DNA from: Polydactylus sextarius
Taxonomy: Eukaryota > Chordata > Actinopteri > Polynemidae
Assembly: GCA_016801845.1 (NCBI GenBank)
Contig: CM028921.1
Coordinates: forward strand, 14,263,275-14,327,274
Reading direction: 5' to 3'
Length of the DNA: 64,000 nucleotides
Shown here piece by piece: positions 37,661 to 48,779 of the stretch (the stretch's first letter is position 1; each line of letters begins with the position of its first letter). Made by a program: the position numbers and the translations under genes. The notes under the pieces were generated by a model. The model searched no databases and was not told the DNA's origin. It saw only the letters and a program-made list of their open reading frames with translations.

Positions 37661-38327
37661 GTTTGATGCATAATCTGTTATTTATTCCTGTCATTTTTCA
37701 TTTGAGGCACTTTTCTATTCTGTTCTGTTCTTTCACTTCAGAGAAGAAACACTTCATCAGAATGAGGTCAAAGGTCACAGCAGGTAACAATGCAGAGCTG
37801 CAGGGAAGAAGCTGAGTCTCTTGTTAAAGTTGAATCTGATCTGATCAGGGGTCAGAAACGTGAACACAGATCTCCATTTGAGGCTCAACAAACAAAAACA
37901 GTCCACCTGTGTCACATGAAACTCTAAACTGCAGACGTTAAGTTTTCAGTGAATTTGTGGCTTTTTTGTTTGTTTGTTCTCTAAATATAATTTGTAAATA
38001 CAACTCAGTCAGTTTAAAGGAATTCAATTATAGTCTGAACAGTGACTCAAGCTATGAAAACACTCCACATGTGTAACGGTGCTGCATGCTTCTTTCTGAA
38101 TGTTCATACCTGATCTCAGCTTGACAGTTTGTTACCCTGTTATACAGTTGCTGTTACCATGGTTACTAAAAAGCATTATTTCATACAGGTTGATTGATTT
38201 AACACCAAAGTCAATGTCACTCTGATATGATCCTCCTGAGTTCACGGGCCACACTCCACTGACTCACATCAGTATTGTCTCTGGTCTCAGGTCTGCTTCA
38301 GACATCATTATCACTGCAGCTGCTCAG
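37660..38327 (-). other. pdcd2l: pdcd2l 3'UTR (minus strand)
   Basis: Downstream of the pdcd2l stop. The nearest canonical poly(A) signal on the minus strand is the complement of TTTATT at 37681-37686. No other gene is seen in this stretch. Confidence 0.4.
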
Positions 38328-39802
38328 TCACTTAAAGAGCTTCTGGTCTGGATCAGCCTGAACGAGGCAGAACTCGTCCAGAGCGGAGCCGGACCCTTGA
38401 GTCCAGCAACTGCTGGTGCATGTGTAAACCAGGACGGTCCCGAACTCCAGCTCTGTCTCGACAGCGTCGCTGTCTTTTCTCTGCAGCAGACTGACCAGTG
38501 CCGGCATCAGCTGGAGCTCGAAAGTCCTGGCTCCTCCACAGGAGCCGCACGCAGAGACGGCCCGTGCCACATCAGAAGGCGGCTCAGAGATGAAGAGCGG
38601 TTTCCCGCCACGGCAGTAGCGCATGATCTGCTGCGGGCACAGCGAGATCCTTTTCATGAACCTGGAGAAGACGGCATCCCCATGTCTGGCTCCGGTTTTC
38701 TCATACTTCTCCTCTCCGCCGCCACCACTGTCACCTCCTCCATCCAGCTCTCCCACCGCCACCCCCTCTCTCCTCTCATAATCTCTGAGCAGCTGCTCAG
38801 CATGTTGCAGCTCCACGTCCTCTGTGCACAGGTCCGACTCCTCCACCACGCTGATGAAGAACGGGCGGAAGACAGTGGCGTCCTCGTGTGCTTCTTCCAA
38901 ACTCAGGTCCTGAAGTTGGCTGCTGACGTCCATCTGACTGAAACCAGGACCAGGACTAGGATCAGGACCAGGATGGTCTGCTGTGTAACACGGGGACAAA
39001 TCACATGAGGCAAGAGATCAGTGGTTTTTTTTTTAGTTGTGAACTGATAAAAGAAAAATTTCTGCCAATATAGCGAAAAGTCAAGATACTGCATGTCAAC
39101 ATGAAGAGACATTTCCACAAACTCCTCAAAGACCAGAGGAACCTCGTGAAGGACGACTAGGGGCTTTTAAAGACCCAACAACCTCGTCACTTAAACGTTT
39201 GACACCTTCTCAGTGACCTACAGATCCTCCAAGACAATCAGCAGAACCTACCAAACATCCATAAACCCTGTTAGAGAAGACCTACAGAGCTGCTTAAGGG
39301 GCACTTAAAATACATATTCATAATAAACCCTACCTTGTACCTCAGGCACTGTTGGCTGTTTGTCCTTCACGCCACCTCCTCCCCATCCATCCTCCTCCAT
39401 GCCCCAGTCATCAGCGGTGTCACACCAGTCGGTGGCCGACAGTGGAGCGTCCTGAACGGCGTCGAGCCGGCTGGGTGTCCGCGCCGCCGCCGCCTCGGTC
39501 TCCAGACACTGAGAGCGGAGCACCTTCCAACCTTCCGACCGACCGCTGCACTCAGCAGCCGGGCACGCAAACAGGTGGAGGTTCCTGTGGTAGGGGGAAG
39601 CGTCCAGGGGGCAATACACCTGCGCCACATGTGCTAACGCGGCTCCGCAGAGACCGCAGCGCGGAGACTGCCGGGAGATGAGCGGCAGCCAGTCCGGCCG
39701 CCCCCCTACCTTGTTGGTGAGGAACGAGGACGGGTATCTCTTCTGGTCGAGTTCTCCATCACACAGACCGACCAGTGTACAGTCCTGAGCGGGGGAAGCC
39801 AT
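38328..39802 (-). CDS. pdcd2l: Programmed cell death 2-like protein
   Basis: PDCD2/TSR4 family. Members are thought to act as dedicated chaperones for a small-subunit ribosomal protein and in 40S assembly or export (family knowledge). Two coding exons on the minus strand: 39802-39334 and 38980-38328. The donor is CAAG|GTAGGG and the acceptor TTACACAG, both phase 1, giving 373 residues (human PDCD2L 358). N-terminal cysteine pairs CGLCGAALAHVAQVYCPL (about 49-66), LHLFACPAAEC and WKVLRSQC form the zinc-binding N-domain. ADDW-type acidic segments follow (DWCDTADDWG). The PDCD2_C domain is at the end: YERREGVAV, EEKYEKTGARHGDAVFSRFM, QQIMRYCRGGKPLFIS, CGSCGGARTFELQLMPALVS, FGTVLVYTC, and the LFK C-terminus. 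It is divergent from amfr (ATG to ATG 772 bp) and convergent with nfatc3. Confidence 0.95.
39110..39300. repeat. Degenerate ~21-bp-period minisatellite, locus 3
   Basis: Inside the single pdcd2l intron. ACCTCGT recurs at 40-nt spacing (39141, 39181), with GGACGACTAGGGGCTTTTAAA and GACCTACAGATCCTCCAAG between and after. This is the same type of unit as at 11190-12300 and 33720-34000, on the same (+) strand. Confidence 0.5.
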
Positions 39803-40574
39803 CGCTCACATGTTAGCGTTAAGCAGCTGAGATCCGTCACCAAAACATGACCGCCGACAGAGCGGAGCTGAGGCTGGAGGTTAAAATTAAGATACGGTTG
39901 CAAATACGCCGAGTAAATATGTAAAATAATTTAATTAACAATGGGGTATCAAGTAAATTGGGAAAAAATTGTATAATGATATAAATAAGGTAAATATTAT
40001 AAATAATTTGCCAGACGCATAAGTGTTCCTACCGGAACTTTGTAAATTCAGATGACGGAAACCTTATTGTGAAACCTCTCTGGGAAATGGCCGTTTTATT
40101 CTGAAAACTACAGACCGGAAGTGTTAAGTGACGTTGCGGCTAGCTGTGACAGGTGGAGCGAAGCGTACACAGAGGCAGGGCTCTGCATGTTTAACGATAA
40201 TTACTGGAGATTTAAAACACGACAGCGGCGTTAAAGAACCGACACATGTATTTATCAAGTTTTACTTTCCTCTGTTTATTCTTGAGTTCGGACTGACGAC
40301 GATGAGCGGCGGTCTGTTGATGGCTATAGGCTAGCAAACTAGCTAACGTTACTTGTAATGTAACGTTGGCGTTGAATGTTTCAAGTTGAGTTGACGAGGA
40401 ATAACGTCTGAGAAAAACTGTCGGAAAAAAAAACAAGCTACTGAATCAAGGTGTTGTTATTGTGGCTAAAGAGACGAGCAGTCGCAGCATGTGACTGTTA
40501 ATCAGTGTAAACAAAGTGTTGTCCGTGTTATGTAACCGTCTAAAGCTCGGTGCTGTTTATCCTCCACCATCATC
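39803..40574. promoter_or_regulatory. Shared pdcd2l/amfr upstream region, likely bidirectional promoter
   Basis: 772 bp between two divergent start codons. ACCGGAA occurs near 40031-40037. ACCGGAAGTG (about 40113-40122) is a strong ETS-type site, followed by a CRE-like GTGACGTTGCG (40128-40138). No TATA box is seen. The pdcd2l-proximal side holds CCGCCGACAGAGCGGAGC. Bidirectionality is inferred from the head-to-head arrangement. Confidence 0.55.
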
Positions 40575-42551
40575 ATGCCGTTGCTGTTCCTGGAGCGGTT
40601 CCCCTGGCCCAGTTTACAGACCTACACGGCGCTGAGCGCTGCTCTGCTAGCCGGGACCATCCTCACCGTCTGCTCCTCTGAGTCCCGCCCACAACCCAGC
40701 CCGGAGGAGAGCCACAGCCACTCGGTCCGCAGCTCCATGATTGGCCGCTACCTCCGGGACGGGGGTCAGCACCTGAGCGCAGGGTACGGAGATGTGGCGA
40801 CAGAGGTGCTGCTGTTCCTGCTGACTGACAGTGTCTTTGTCTGGGTGAGTGTCTGCAGAAGGAGACTGACCAGTAGTTAGATCCTGACCACTGCACCAAT
40901 AATGTACTGGATAACTGACAGAACATCTTTTGATCTTTCTCACCAGCTCCTGACTTTGTCTTTTCTCTCGTGTCCAGGTGATGGTGAACTCTGCGTGCTG
41001 CATCCTTCTTCTCATTGCCAAACTCATCCAGTGCGTTGTATTTGGGCCGCTTCGTGTCAGTGAGAAACAGGTTGATCTTCTTGTTTCTTCCTGTTTCTTT
41101 GGTCGTCCTTACAAAAACTTTAAATCTTGTTTGTTCAGTTGTTGAGGAAAATTCAGACCAAAACTTGAACATTGCTTCCTTATATTTAGTTTTTTACTTT
41201 GGGGATAGAAAGCAGACCTCATCCAGAACTTATCAGCAGACATGTTTATAGTTTGGTCCTTAACTGTTCTGATCCTCTAAGGCAACAGCTGGAATTTCAA
41301 AACAGTTCTCTGACAAACAAGTGAGATCTGGACTGATGTAGTCCACTTTGTCGATGTTAGTGTGAGCTTGTATTTGTCTTGAACTTTTAATTGAGCTTCT
41401 TTATGTCCAACACTGAAGAAAATTCTGTCTCTTCTCAGTTCGTCTGGGATTATAGTCCCCTAGTGTCATCTATGTATTTACAGTGAGATCATTTGGTGTT
41501 TTTTCTACTGCAGCAACTAAAGGACAAATTCTGGAACTTCATCTTCTACAAGTTCATCTTTGTGTTCGGCGTGCTGAACGTACAGACGGTGGAGGAGGTG
41601 GTGATGTGGTGGCTCTGGTTCGCTGTGCTGGTCTTCCTTCATCTCCTGGTTCAGCTCTGCAAGGACCGCTTCGAATATGTAAGTTTGTCCTGTGGACGGC
41701 GCCAGAGTAAATGGTCATGAAGTGTTCCTTCTCTCTTCTTTGAATCATCAGCGTGTCTGTCAACATTAATAACATTTAGTGAAAGTGATTACATTTGTCA
41801 TTGAGCACACAACAAAATTTGACCTCTGCATTTAACCCATCACCAAGTGAGCAGGGGGCAGCTGAACAGTGCCTGAGCAGCGTGTGTGAGGACGGTACCT
41901 TGCTCATGGGACCTTGGCAGTTGGTGGATTCGAATCTGTGACCTTCCGGACCCAAGTCTGTTTCCTTAGCCACCAGGTCACCACTGCCTGATTTACTTGG
42001 AACTGGAGTGTTTCCAGTTCCATGGCTGTGAAAAAAACAAATAACAGAAAATGTGTATGATTTGTTAGTATTTCTCACACCTGATCCATTGAACAGGTGA
42101 CGTCAGTTGAAGCCTGAAGCTTCAAGAGGACGGTGGTTATAATGTGTCTGTCAGATCAGTGGCCTGATGGCGGCGCTGAAGGAAACATTAGATGATGTCA
42201 GGTGGTTTGATGTATTCACACCTCGTCAGCAGCAGCAACATGACTGTATTTCATCTGTAATCTAATCTAATCTGTGTGTGTGTGTGTGTGTGTGTGCGCG
42301 TGTGCAGCTGTCCTTCTCTCCAGCCACGCCTCTGTCCAGCCATGCCCGGGTGCTGCTGCTGTTGGTGGTGCTGCTGTTGTGTTGCGGCGGCCTGGCGACA
42401 CTCTGCAGCCGTCTAGCTCGCAGTCAGGGCCGACACACAGCCGCCTTCATGGCCGCCGAGGTGAAACACTCAGACTGAAGCGTCATGACTCTAACTGGCT
42501 GCTGTACAGAAATATTTTTAACACCAGGCTGTATTTAGTTCAGGTTACAAT

Positions 42552-42613
<62 letters not shown>

Positions 42614-45600
42614 TAATGTATTTGTGTGTAAGATGTGAAAACCAGCAGGTGTCACTGTTTTCACTGTGTATGAAGCGTCAAAGCTTCATGAGGCTTCATC
42701 CATTTCCTGCATCAGAGAATGTGAAGGAGCTTGAACACGTTGAATTTTAACACGTAATATTTCTTTCACTCACATTTGACGTCCACTCCCTGTGTTTCAG
42801 TGTATGCTGGTGACCGTCAGGACCACACACGTCATGTTTCGGTAGGTCACACGTGACGGACGTGGCTTCACTTTCTTGCCATTTTGATCAGACCGTTGAG
42901 TTTCATGTCACGGGGTCTGTGTGCCGTTTTTCGTGCCACTGCAGTTACTCCATCCACCTGTGGGACGTGAACCAGGAGGGCAGCTGGGAGAATAAATCCT
43001 CCTACGTGTACTACACCGACCTGCTGATGGAGCTGCTGCTGCTCGGCCTCGATCTGCTGCATCACATCCACATGCTGGTCCAGCCCCTTTATTTATTTTT
43101 TTTTCTAGTTTTTAATTAGTCTGATTAGTGTTTCAACAGTGAAAGTGTCTCCATCAAGTCTTAATAAAGCTCATTTCATGCAACAACACTTCAAGTGAGG
43201 GATGTGAACAACAAACAACAAACTGTTTAATGAGGCTTTAACTGTTTGTTTAAGTTGTAATGTTAATAGTTGGAGTCTTCTAGAAAGTCTAAGAGTTTCC
43301 ATCATACTCAGAGTGTCAGTCGTCAGTTGTGGTGTTGAACTGATCAGGTTTTATTCTCTCGATGTCTGAACTATTTCCGTGTGCCCCTCAGCTCTTCAGT
43401 AACATCTGGCTGTCCATGGCCAGTCTGGTCATCTTCATGCAGCTGCGCTTCCTCGTCCAGGAAGTTCAGAAGAGGATCCGCCAACACCACAACTACCTGC
43501 GAGTGCTGCGCAACATGGAGACCCGGTGAGCATCAGACCACATTATGACAGGAATCCTACAGAGACAGAGCTTTTAGTTAAAGAAGCAGGACCAGCTGCT
43601 GAGTGGCTCCGTTCACACAAGCTTGTGCCTTGTGCCTTTCCTGCTTATTTCCTTGTGTTACTGTGCAACTTTCAGTGCTAGAATACATGTTCACATCCCT
43701 CAAAGCAAAGTAAAATCACCATAAATGAACCAAACTACCCAAGGAGTAGCAGTAGATACGCAGTGTCTGGTGCTGCGAACGGAGCCACTCAAACAGCAGC
43801 ATGTGACGCAACTACCTCATATGAAACCACAGCTGAGTCTGAGGCTGGTTTCTCTCCTCAGCTTCTCCGTGGCTTCGTCAGAAGAGCTGGCAGCCAACAA
43901 CGACGACTGCGCCATCTGCTGGGACGCCATGAACTCAGCGCGGAAGCTGCCCTGTGGTCACCTCTTTCACAGGTTTATATTAAACACTGATTAGTGGATC
44001 TTTACGAGCTTCTTTTTTGTTTCTGCTGGTAAAGAAAGAAAACATTTTGTTCCTGCAACATTCACGTCACCAAGATTTTAATAAATAAACAACAACATAT
44101 GTGGATTGCAGACTGAGTGCAGTCTTCCTGTGCTCTAGGGAATTACAGTTAACCGAGTTAAAAGCTGCCGGGAAACATGGTGATGACAAGCTGGACTAAT
44201 GAATAAATAAAGGTGTCAGGAAATGTGATGATGAGTGACAAGTCTGTGTTTGTGTTTGTGTGTCTTCAGCTCGTGTCTGCGCTCATGGCTGGAGCAGGAC
44301 ACGTCTTGTCCAACGTGCCGCATGTCCCTGAACATCGGAGAAGAAGGTGAAGGTCGCGCAGAGAGGGAGACGAGGGAGGTCGCCCCCGACAACGTGGCAG
44401 GTGGTGGCGGTCCTGGAGCTGACGCTCGGGGCCTTCACCTCAATCAACTCAACCACTTCTTCCACTTCGACGGTGAGACAGTTCAACGCTCGTGTCATTG
44501 TTGCGCCAGCGAGTCACATTCAGAAGCTCTGACCTTTGACCCTTTCGTGTTCCCAGGGTCACGTATCGCCAGCTGGCTGCCCAGTTTCTCTGTTGAGGTT
44601 ATGGCCACTACCAACTTCCTGGGCGTCACCCCAACCAGCCCCATCCAGCTCACCATCATGGTGAGTGGGACGGCAGGTCGTCCTTGGGTCCTTACGCTCC
44701 AGACAGGTGTGTGAGCTCTGGTCTCTGTCTTGTGTCTCAGGCTCAACAGATCCACGAGATGTTTCCTCAGGTGCCACTGCAGCTCATCCTGCTCGACCTG
44801 GAGGCCACTCACTCTCTGGAGGTCACCACCGACAACATCCTGGAGGGACGCATCCGAGCCACCGCCCCCACGGTCAGACCCTGCAGCTGCAGCTGCTTTA
44901 AACCAAATGTTTTTACCAGGTGGATGGTGGTGGTTTAATATGGTCCGGTTGGTAACATGAAGAACTACAACCTAATTTTAGTGGAGTTCAGTGCTAAACT
45001 CACACACTTGGATTTCCAAATGAAACTTGAGAAAACTATAGTCAGTGTTTGTCCCCAGTAGATGTTTTTTTTCTTTTTCTTTTTTCTCATTTTCCCAAAG
45101 AAAAAAAGGGAAAAAAGTTCTCAAAAGTCTGACTTGTTCCCGCAACTTTATTGCAACAGAAAACCTAAATACACTGCAACTTTCATTTTTTATTTTCACG
45201 ATATAATCACAAAGTGATGTTGAAGGTAAATGTGAGATTTTTTTGACATGTGGATCAACATTTCACAGGAAAAATTGCAGGTCACACAAAATTTGTAGCG
45301 ATTGGTTGAATGTGCGTTAATATTGCGTTAATATTAAAAAAGAAAAGAAAAGTCTAAAACTCAATCAGCTGTTAACTGCTTCCTGTCGTCAGGCGCTGGA
45401 GCAGCCACTCATACGGGTGACTCCTCCCCCTGAGGACGAGGGCGGAGCCAGCAGCGAGTCGGAGCAAGAAGAGGAGGAGGAGATGGAAGATGAGGAAGAG
45501 GAGGAGCCGGTGGAGAAGCAGACCGTCACGGAGGAGGTGGCGGACGAAGACGCACCGAAAGCAGAGCTTCGCTTTAGTTCGACAGTGGAGGAACGACAGA

Positions 45601-46155
45601 AGCTCCTGCTGCAGAGGAAGGAGGAGCTGCTGCAGCGAGCGCGAAGGTACCACAGACGACAGGAAGTCACGAAAACTGAGTTTATTTTCAGCCACGGAAA
45701 TAAAACTGTAATATTCTTTATATAAAATTGATTAAAAGATCTGGTTAGTTTGAAGCTTTTTGAAAGAATAGGAAAATTACAAAATAAAGTGATAACAATT
45801 AAATAATAATGATAATTCTAGCATCTTTCGAAACAACTGTTACAAAGCGTCACTTTTGTTCTCAAACCTTAAGGTTTTTTCACGTTAAAAGACTGATGCT
45901 GAACTTCTTTTAATGTGAAAATTCTGGGGGAAGCTGTAAACCTGTATCTTGACCTCTGTCCTCTACAGGGACTTCCTGTCCAGAAGCAGCAGCGTCAACA
46001 CAGAAAGCTCGTCCAGCGACGCCTCCGCCTCTGATCCCATGAACCTGCGGCGAGAGACGCTGGCGGCGGCGGCGGAACGGCGTCTGCAGAGACGGACGGA
46101 GCTTGACGGTGAGCTGAGCGGAGACGTGACTGAGGGCGATTCACAGCAGAGCTAA
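40575..46155 (+). CDS. amfr: Autocrine motility factor receptor / gp78, E3 ubiquitin-protein ligase, complete
   Basis: ER polytopic RING E3 that ubiquitinates ERAD substrates with UBE2G2 and VCP/p97 (family knowledge). Thirteen exons: 40575-40844, 40978-41070, 41514-41678, 42308-42460, 42801-42841, 42945-43077, 43392-43525, 43862-43972, 44270-44472, 44557-44660, 44741-44872, 45393-45646, 45969-46155. All phases agree, giving 659 residues (human 643). Seen: MPLLFLERFPWPSLQTYT start; hydrophobic membrane segments through about residue 310 (SDSVFVW-like, FGVLNVQTVEEVVMW, HLWDVNQEGSW, NIWLSMASLVIFMQLR); RING from CAICWD to CPTC (about 346-384); FHFDGSRIASWLPSFSVEVM; CUE domain QQIHEMFPQVPLQ to TTDNILEGRI (about 469-508); a Glu-rich stretch (about 525-550) more acidic than the human protein as I recall it; the E2-binding helix (G2BR) VEERQKLLLQRKEELLQRA (about 577-595); VCP-binding LRRETLAAAAERRLQRR near the C-terminus. 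Confidence 0.97.
41772..41995 (-). repeat. tRNA-derived SINE in amfr intron 3
   Basis: On the minus strand the head GGCAGTGGTGACCTGGTGGC and TAAGGAAACAGACTTGG is followed by a B-box-like CAGATTCGAATCC. After it come GAGCAAGGTACC and TTAAATGCAGAGGTCAAATT, familiar from teleost SINE bodies. The tRNA-like promoter order supports a SINE of about 220 bp inserted opposite to amfr. Confidence 0.7.
42273..42307 (+). repeat. (TG)n forming the amfr intron 3 splice-acceptor tract
   Basis: A (TG)n/(GC)-type repeat runs straight into the acceptor TGTGCAG|CTGTCC of amfr exon 4, where a pyrimidine tract is normally found. Confidence 0.9.
42550..42611. repeat. Compound (CA)n(TA)n microsatellite
   Basis: About 14 CA units followed by about 17 TA units in amfr intron 4. 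Confidence 0.97.
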
Positions 46156-47400
46156 CCACAGCAGACGCTTTTCAACCCACATCTGCATCCACGTACTGGT
46201 GTTTGAAGAGCGACGCCGCTCAGGCAGGACAGGAAGTGACAGGATCAGGTCACATGACTCAGTCACTAATCACAGCAGCAGGTTACTCTCAACTGTTTAA
46301 TGTTTGGAACCACATGTGTTCAGGGTCTTTACAGTATTTTACCACGTTGGGAACTATGTTTTATGTCAGTATTAAACTTCCTGCTCCAACAGGATGTCGT
46401 GCGGTTGCATTGTATTGTAGGTTGTTTTTTGAGCGACAATACAGTGTTTTATCTTGACATTTCTGTTGCTGTTCTGTTTATTTATGTCGCTGTAAGAGAG
46501 GCAGTGATTGATAGGAGATCGGATGTTTTACAGTATTTAACTGAGTCATTCATTGAATTGGCTCTTAGTTTCTGTTGCTGCAGTTTTCATCAGTGTCTGT
46601 ATTCATTTCATTTTTTCTCTCATCAAGAAATGACAGTTTTCAAATAGGCAAAGATGGACTGTTTATGTATTTATACATCCTCAGATTTTAAAGTGAACAT
46701 TTCCTTTAAGCATCGTTACATAACTTCAGTCTTAACATGGTATGAGTTTCTGAGTTCTGTGGAGAGTCACTGATGACACCAGTGTCTGAAAATCCTCTGT
46801 GGCTGCAGAAAGTACAGGATGAGTGAGAACGACCAGCGCCCCCTGCAGGCTGAGACGGTGAAGCAGGGTCGCAGCTGCTGGACTTTCAAAATAAAATCCT
46901 CCAACAGTTCTGTACAAGCAGCTTTAAAAATTCACACAGTGATATCAGGTCAATTCTGTGTGATGACAACGTCTGTGTTTTTCCTCTTAAAGAGCAATAA
47001 TGAGCAGCGTGTAATGTTTTTAATATTTGATTTTAACAGCAGATGTTTGTCTACTATTCAATGTTTAATGATTAAAACAACCAATTTAAAATGTTTTTAT
47101 TTATTTCTCTGTAATAGAACATTGTTTTCTCTGCATGAATCCTCGACAAATTTGATCAAAGTCAGTTTTATGTTTTAGTTCTTTTTGCACGTCGGCACCT
47201 TCAGAGTCTCAGCTCCTGCAGTCACGTCTTCCTCCTCTGGACTCTGGTTCTGTTTACAGATTGTACAAACACTTTTACGATGGAGATTTTCTACAGAAAG
47301 ATGGACGTGTTTAAAGGTCTTTTGTAAATGAACACTTAATGCTGTCAAACCGTTTGAATGCAGGAGCTTGTAACAATAAATTTAACTCTAAAACTTTTGC
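46156..47400 (+). other. amfr: amfr 3'UTR
   Basis: No coding sequence is seen. A canonical AATAAA at about 47375-47380 is followed by a T-rich stretch, making about 1.2 kb of 3'UTR likely. A CTCF-like motif (complement of CCAGCGCCCCCTGCAGG, about 46832-46848) lies within. An earlier ATAAAA near 46890 could give a shorter form. Confidence 0.55.
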
Positions 47401-47571
47401 TTGATTTGTGTTTTTATTCTACTGTTCATCCAAATAATCTACATTCTGTCTTCATTCTGTACAGACACGAGATTACATTTAATGTTATTTCACTTTTAAC
47501 ACTTTAGGAGGATAGGAGCTGAAAACCAGATTGAAGCCACAATTTAAAATGGTCATTATTAGTATATAATG

Positions 47572-47710
<139 letters not shown>

Positions 47711-47714
47711 ATGG

Positions 47715-48075
47715 TGTGGGGGGCAGAGAGAGGAGGGCATTGCATCACGGGAGTTACCCAGCAGTCCAATCCTATAGCAGCTTAACTAAAGGTTGGTTCA
47801 GGCTGGTTCAATCCTTAAATCCAGCTAATCCTGGACCCAAACTAGGAGCTGGTTCCATAAGAGAGGAGCCTGATAACTTAAGGTTCTACCTCCCATTCTG
47901 GTCTTAGAGACTCTAGGAGCCACAAGTAAACCAGCAGTTTGTGATCAAAGTGATTTGTTTATAAGGATAATCAGGGCTCTATAGGCGAGCAGAATTTTAC
48001 AGGAAGCCAATGAAGAGCAGCCAATACCGGAGAAACATGACCTCTGGTCCTACTTCCTGTCAATACTGTGTATAA
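47715..48075 (-). mobile_element. LINE 3'-end fragment, copy 1
   Basis: This matches the copy at 54200-54830 in order: CCCAGCAGTC, AATCCTATAGCAGCTTAACT, GGTTCTACC, GGTCTTAGAGACTCTAGGA, TAAACCAGCAGTTTGTGATC, GGAAGCCAATGAAGAGCAGC, CTCTGGTCCTACTTCCTGTC. The element's sense strand is minus. It is decayed and 5' truncated. Confidence 0.7.
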
Positions 48076-48128
48076 ATACCCTTTATGTTTGTTGTCATCG
48101 CCTCAGGTGAATGTAGCTCCCTCTCTGT

Positions 48129-48143
48129 CCAGCAGGGGGCAGC
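48129..48143 (+). promoter_or_regulatory. CTCF-like motif
   Basis: CCAGCAGGGGGCAGC fits the CCCTC-factor core as I know it (CCASYAGRKGGC). Motif match only. Confidence 0.35.
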
Positions 48144-48691
48144 CACTCCTCACTGTTTGTCAGCTCTTCATCGTTTCCTGTTGAATAGTCCAGCAGAAAA
48201 AAATCATATTCGCGTTTATTTTTCTTTCCTTTTCTGTCAGTGTGTGTGGCATCTCAGCAGCCAGAGGCCTCTCTCACTTTACAGTCGCCACAGGCTCCTC
48301 ACTATTATAATGTCTAATTACTGTAATTATCATGCTGCAGAGGGAAAAAAAAATCAAATCAGACCTATAGTTGTGTGAGGGCTTGTATGGCACCATTTTA
48401 TGTTACCATGACAACGCCAAGAAACACCTGTCTTACAGATGGCTCAAGATTCTTTAGTGAAAAGGAATTAGTAAGAAGTGACTGTTTTTGCTTTTCCTGA
48501 TCATCCCTGATGACGTGGCCTCACAACACTATGAATTGTGGGTAATTCTCTTCCACAAAGTCTGCAGAAAGCTAACTGAAGCTAACTGAATACACTTTGT
48601 GAGACCTCAGTAACCAAATCATTTGAGATCTTCATGGACTGAGTGGGAACACAACTCAAAGTCTGACCATCTTTGAGGCTGGACAGTGTGA

Positions 48692-48779
48692 CTGGACCTG
48701 GACCTGGACCTGGACCTGGACCTGGACCTGGACCTGGACCTGGACCTGGACCTAGATCTGGATCTGGAGCTGGACCCAG
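48692..48779 (+). repeat. GGACCT hexamer array
   Basis: About ten perfect GGACCT copies from 48694, then degenerate copies (AGATCT, GGATCT, GGAGCT, GGACCC). One frame reads as Gly-Pro repeats, but no gene surrounds it. Confidence 0.95.

Noticed and set aside
45372..45695. Ser- and Leu-rich minus-strand ORFs
   Set aside because: They are shadows of the Glu-rich amfr exon 12.
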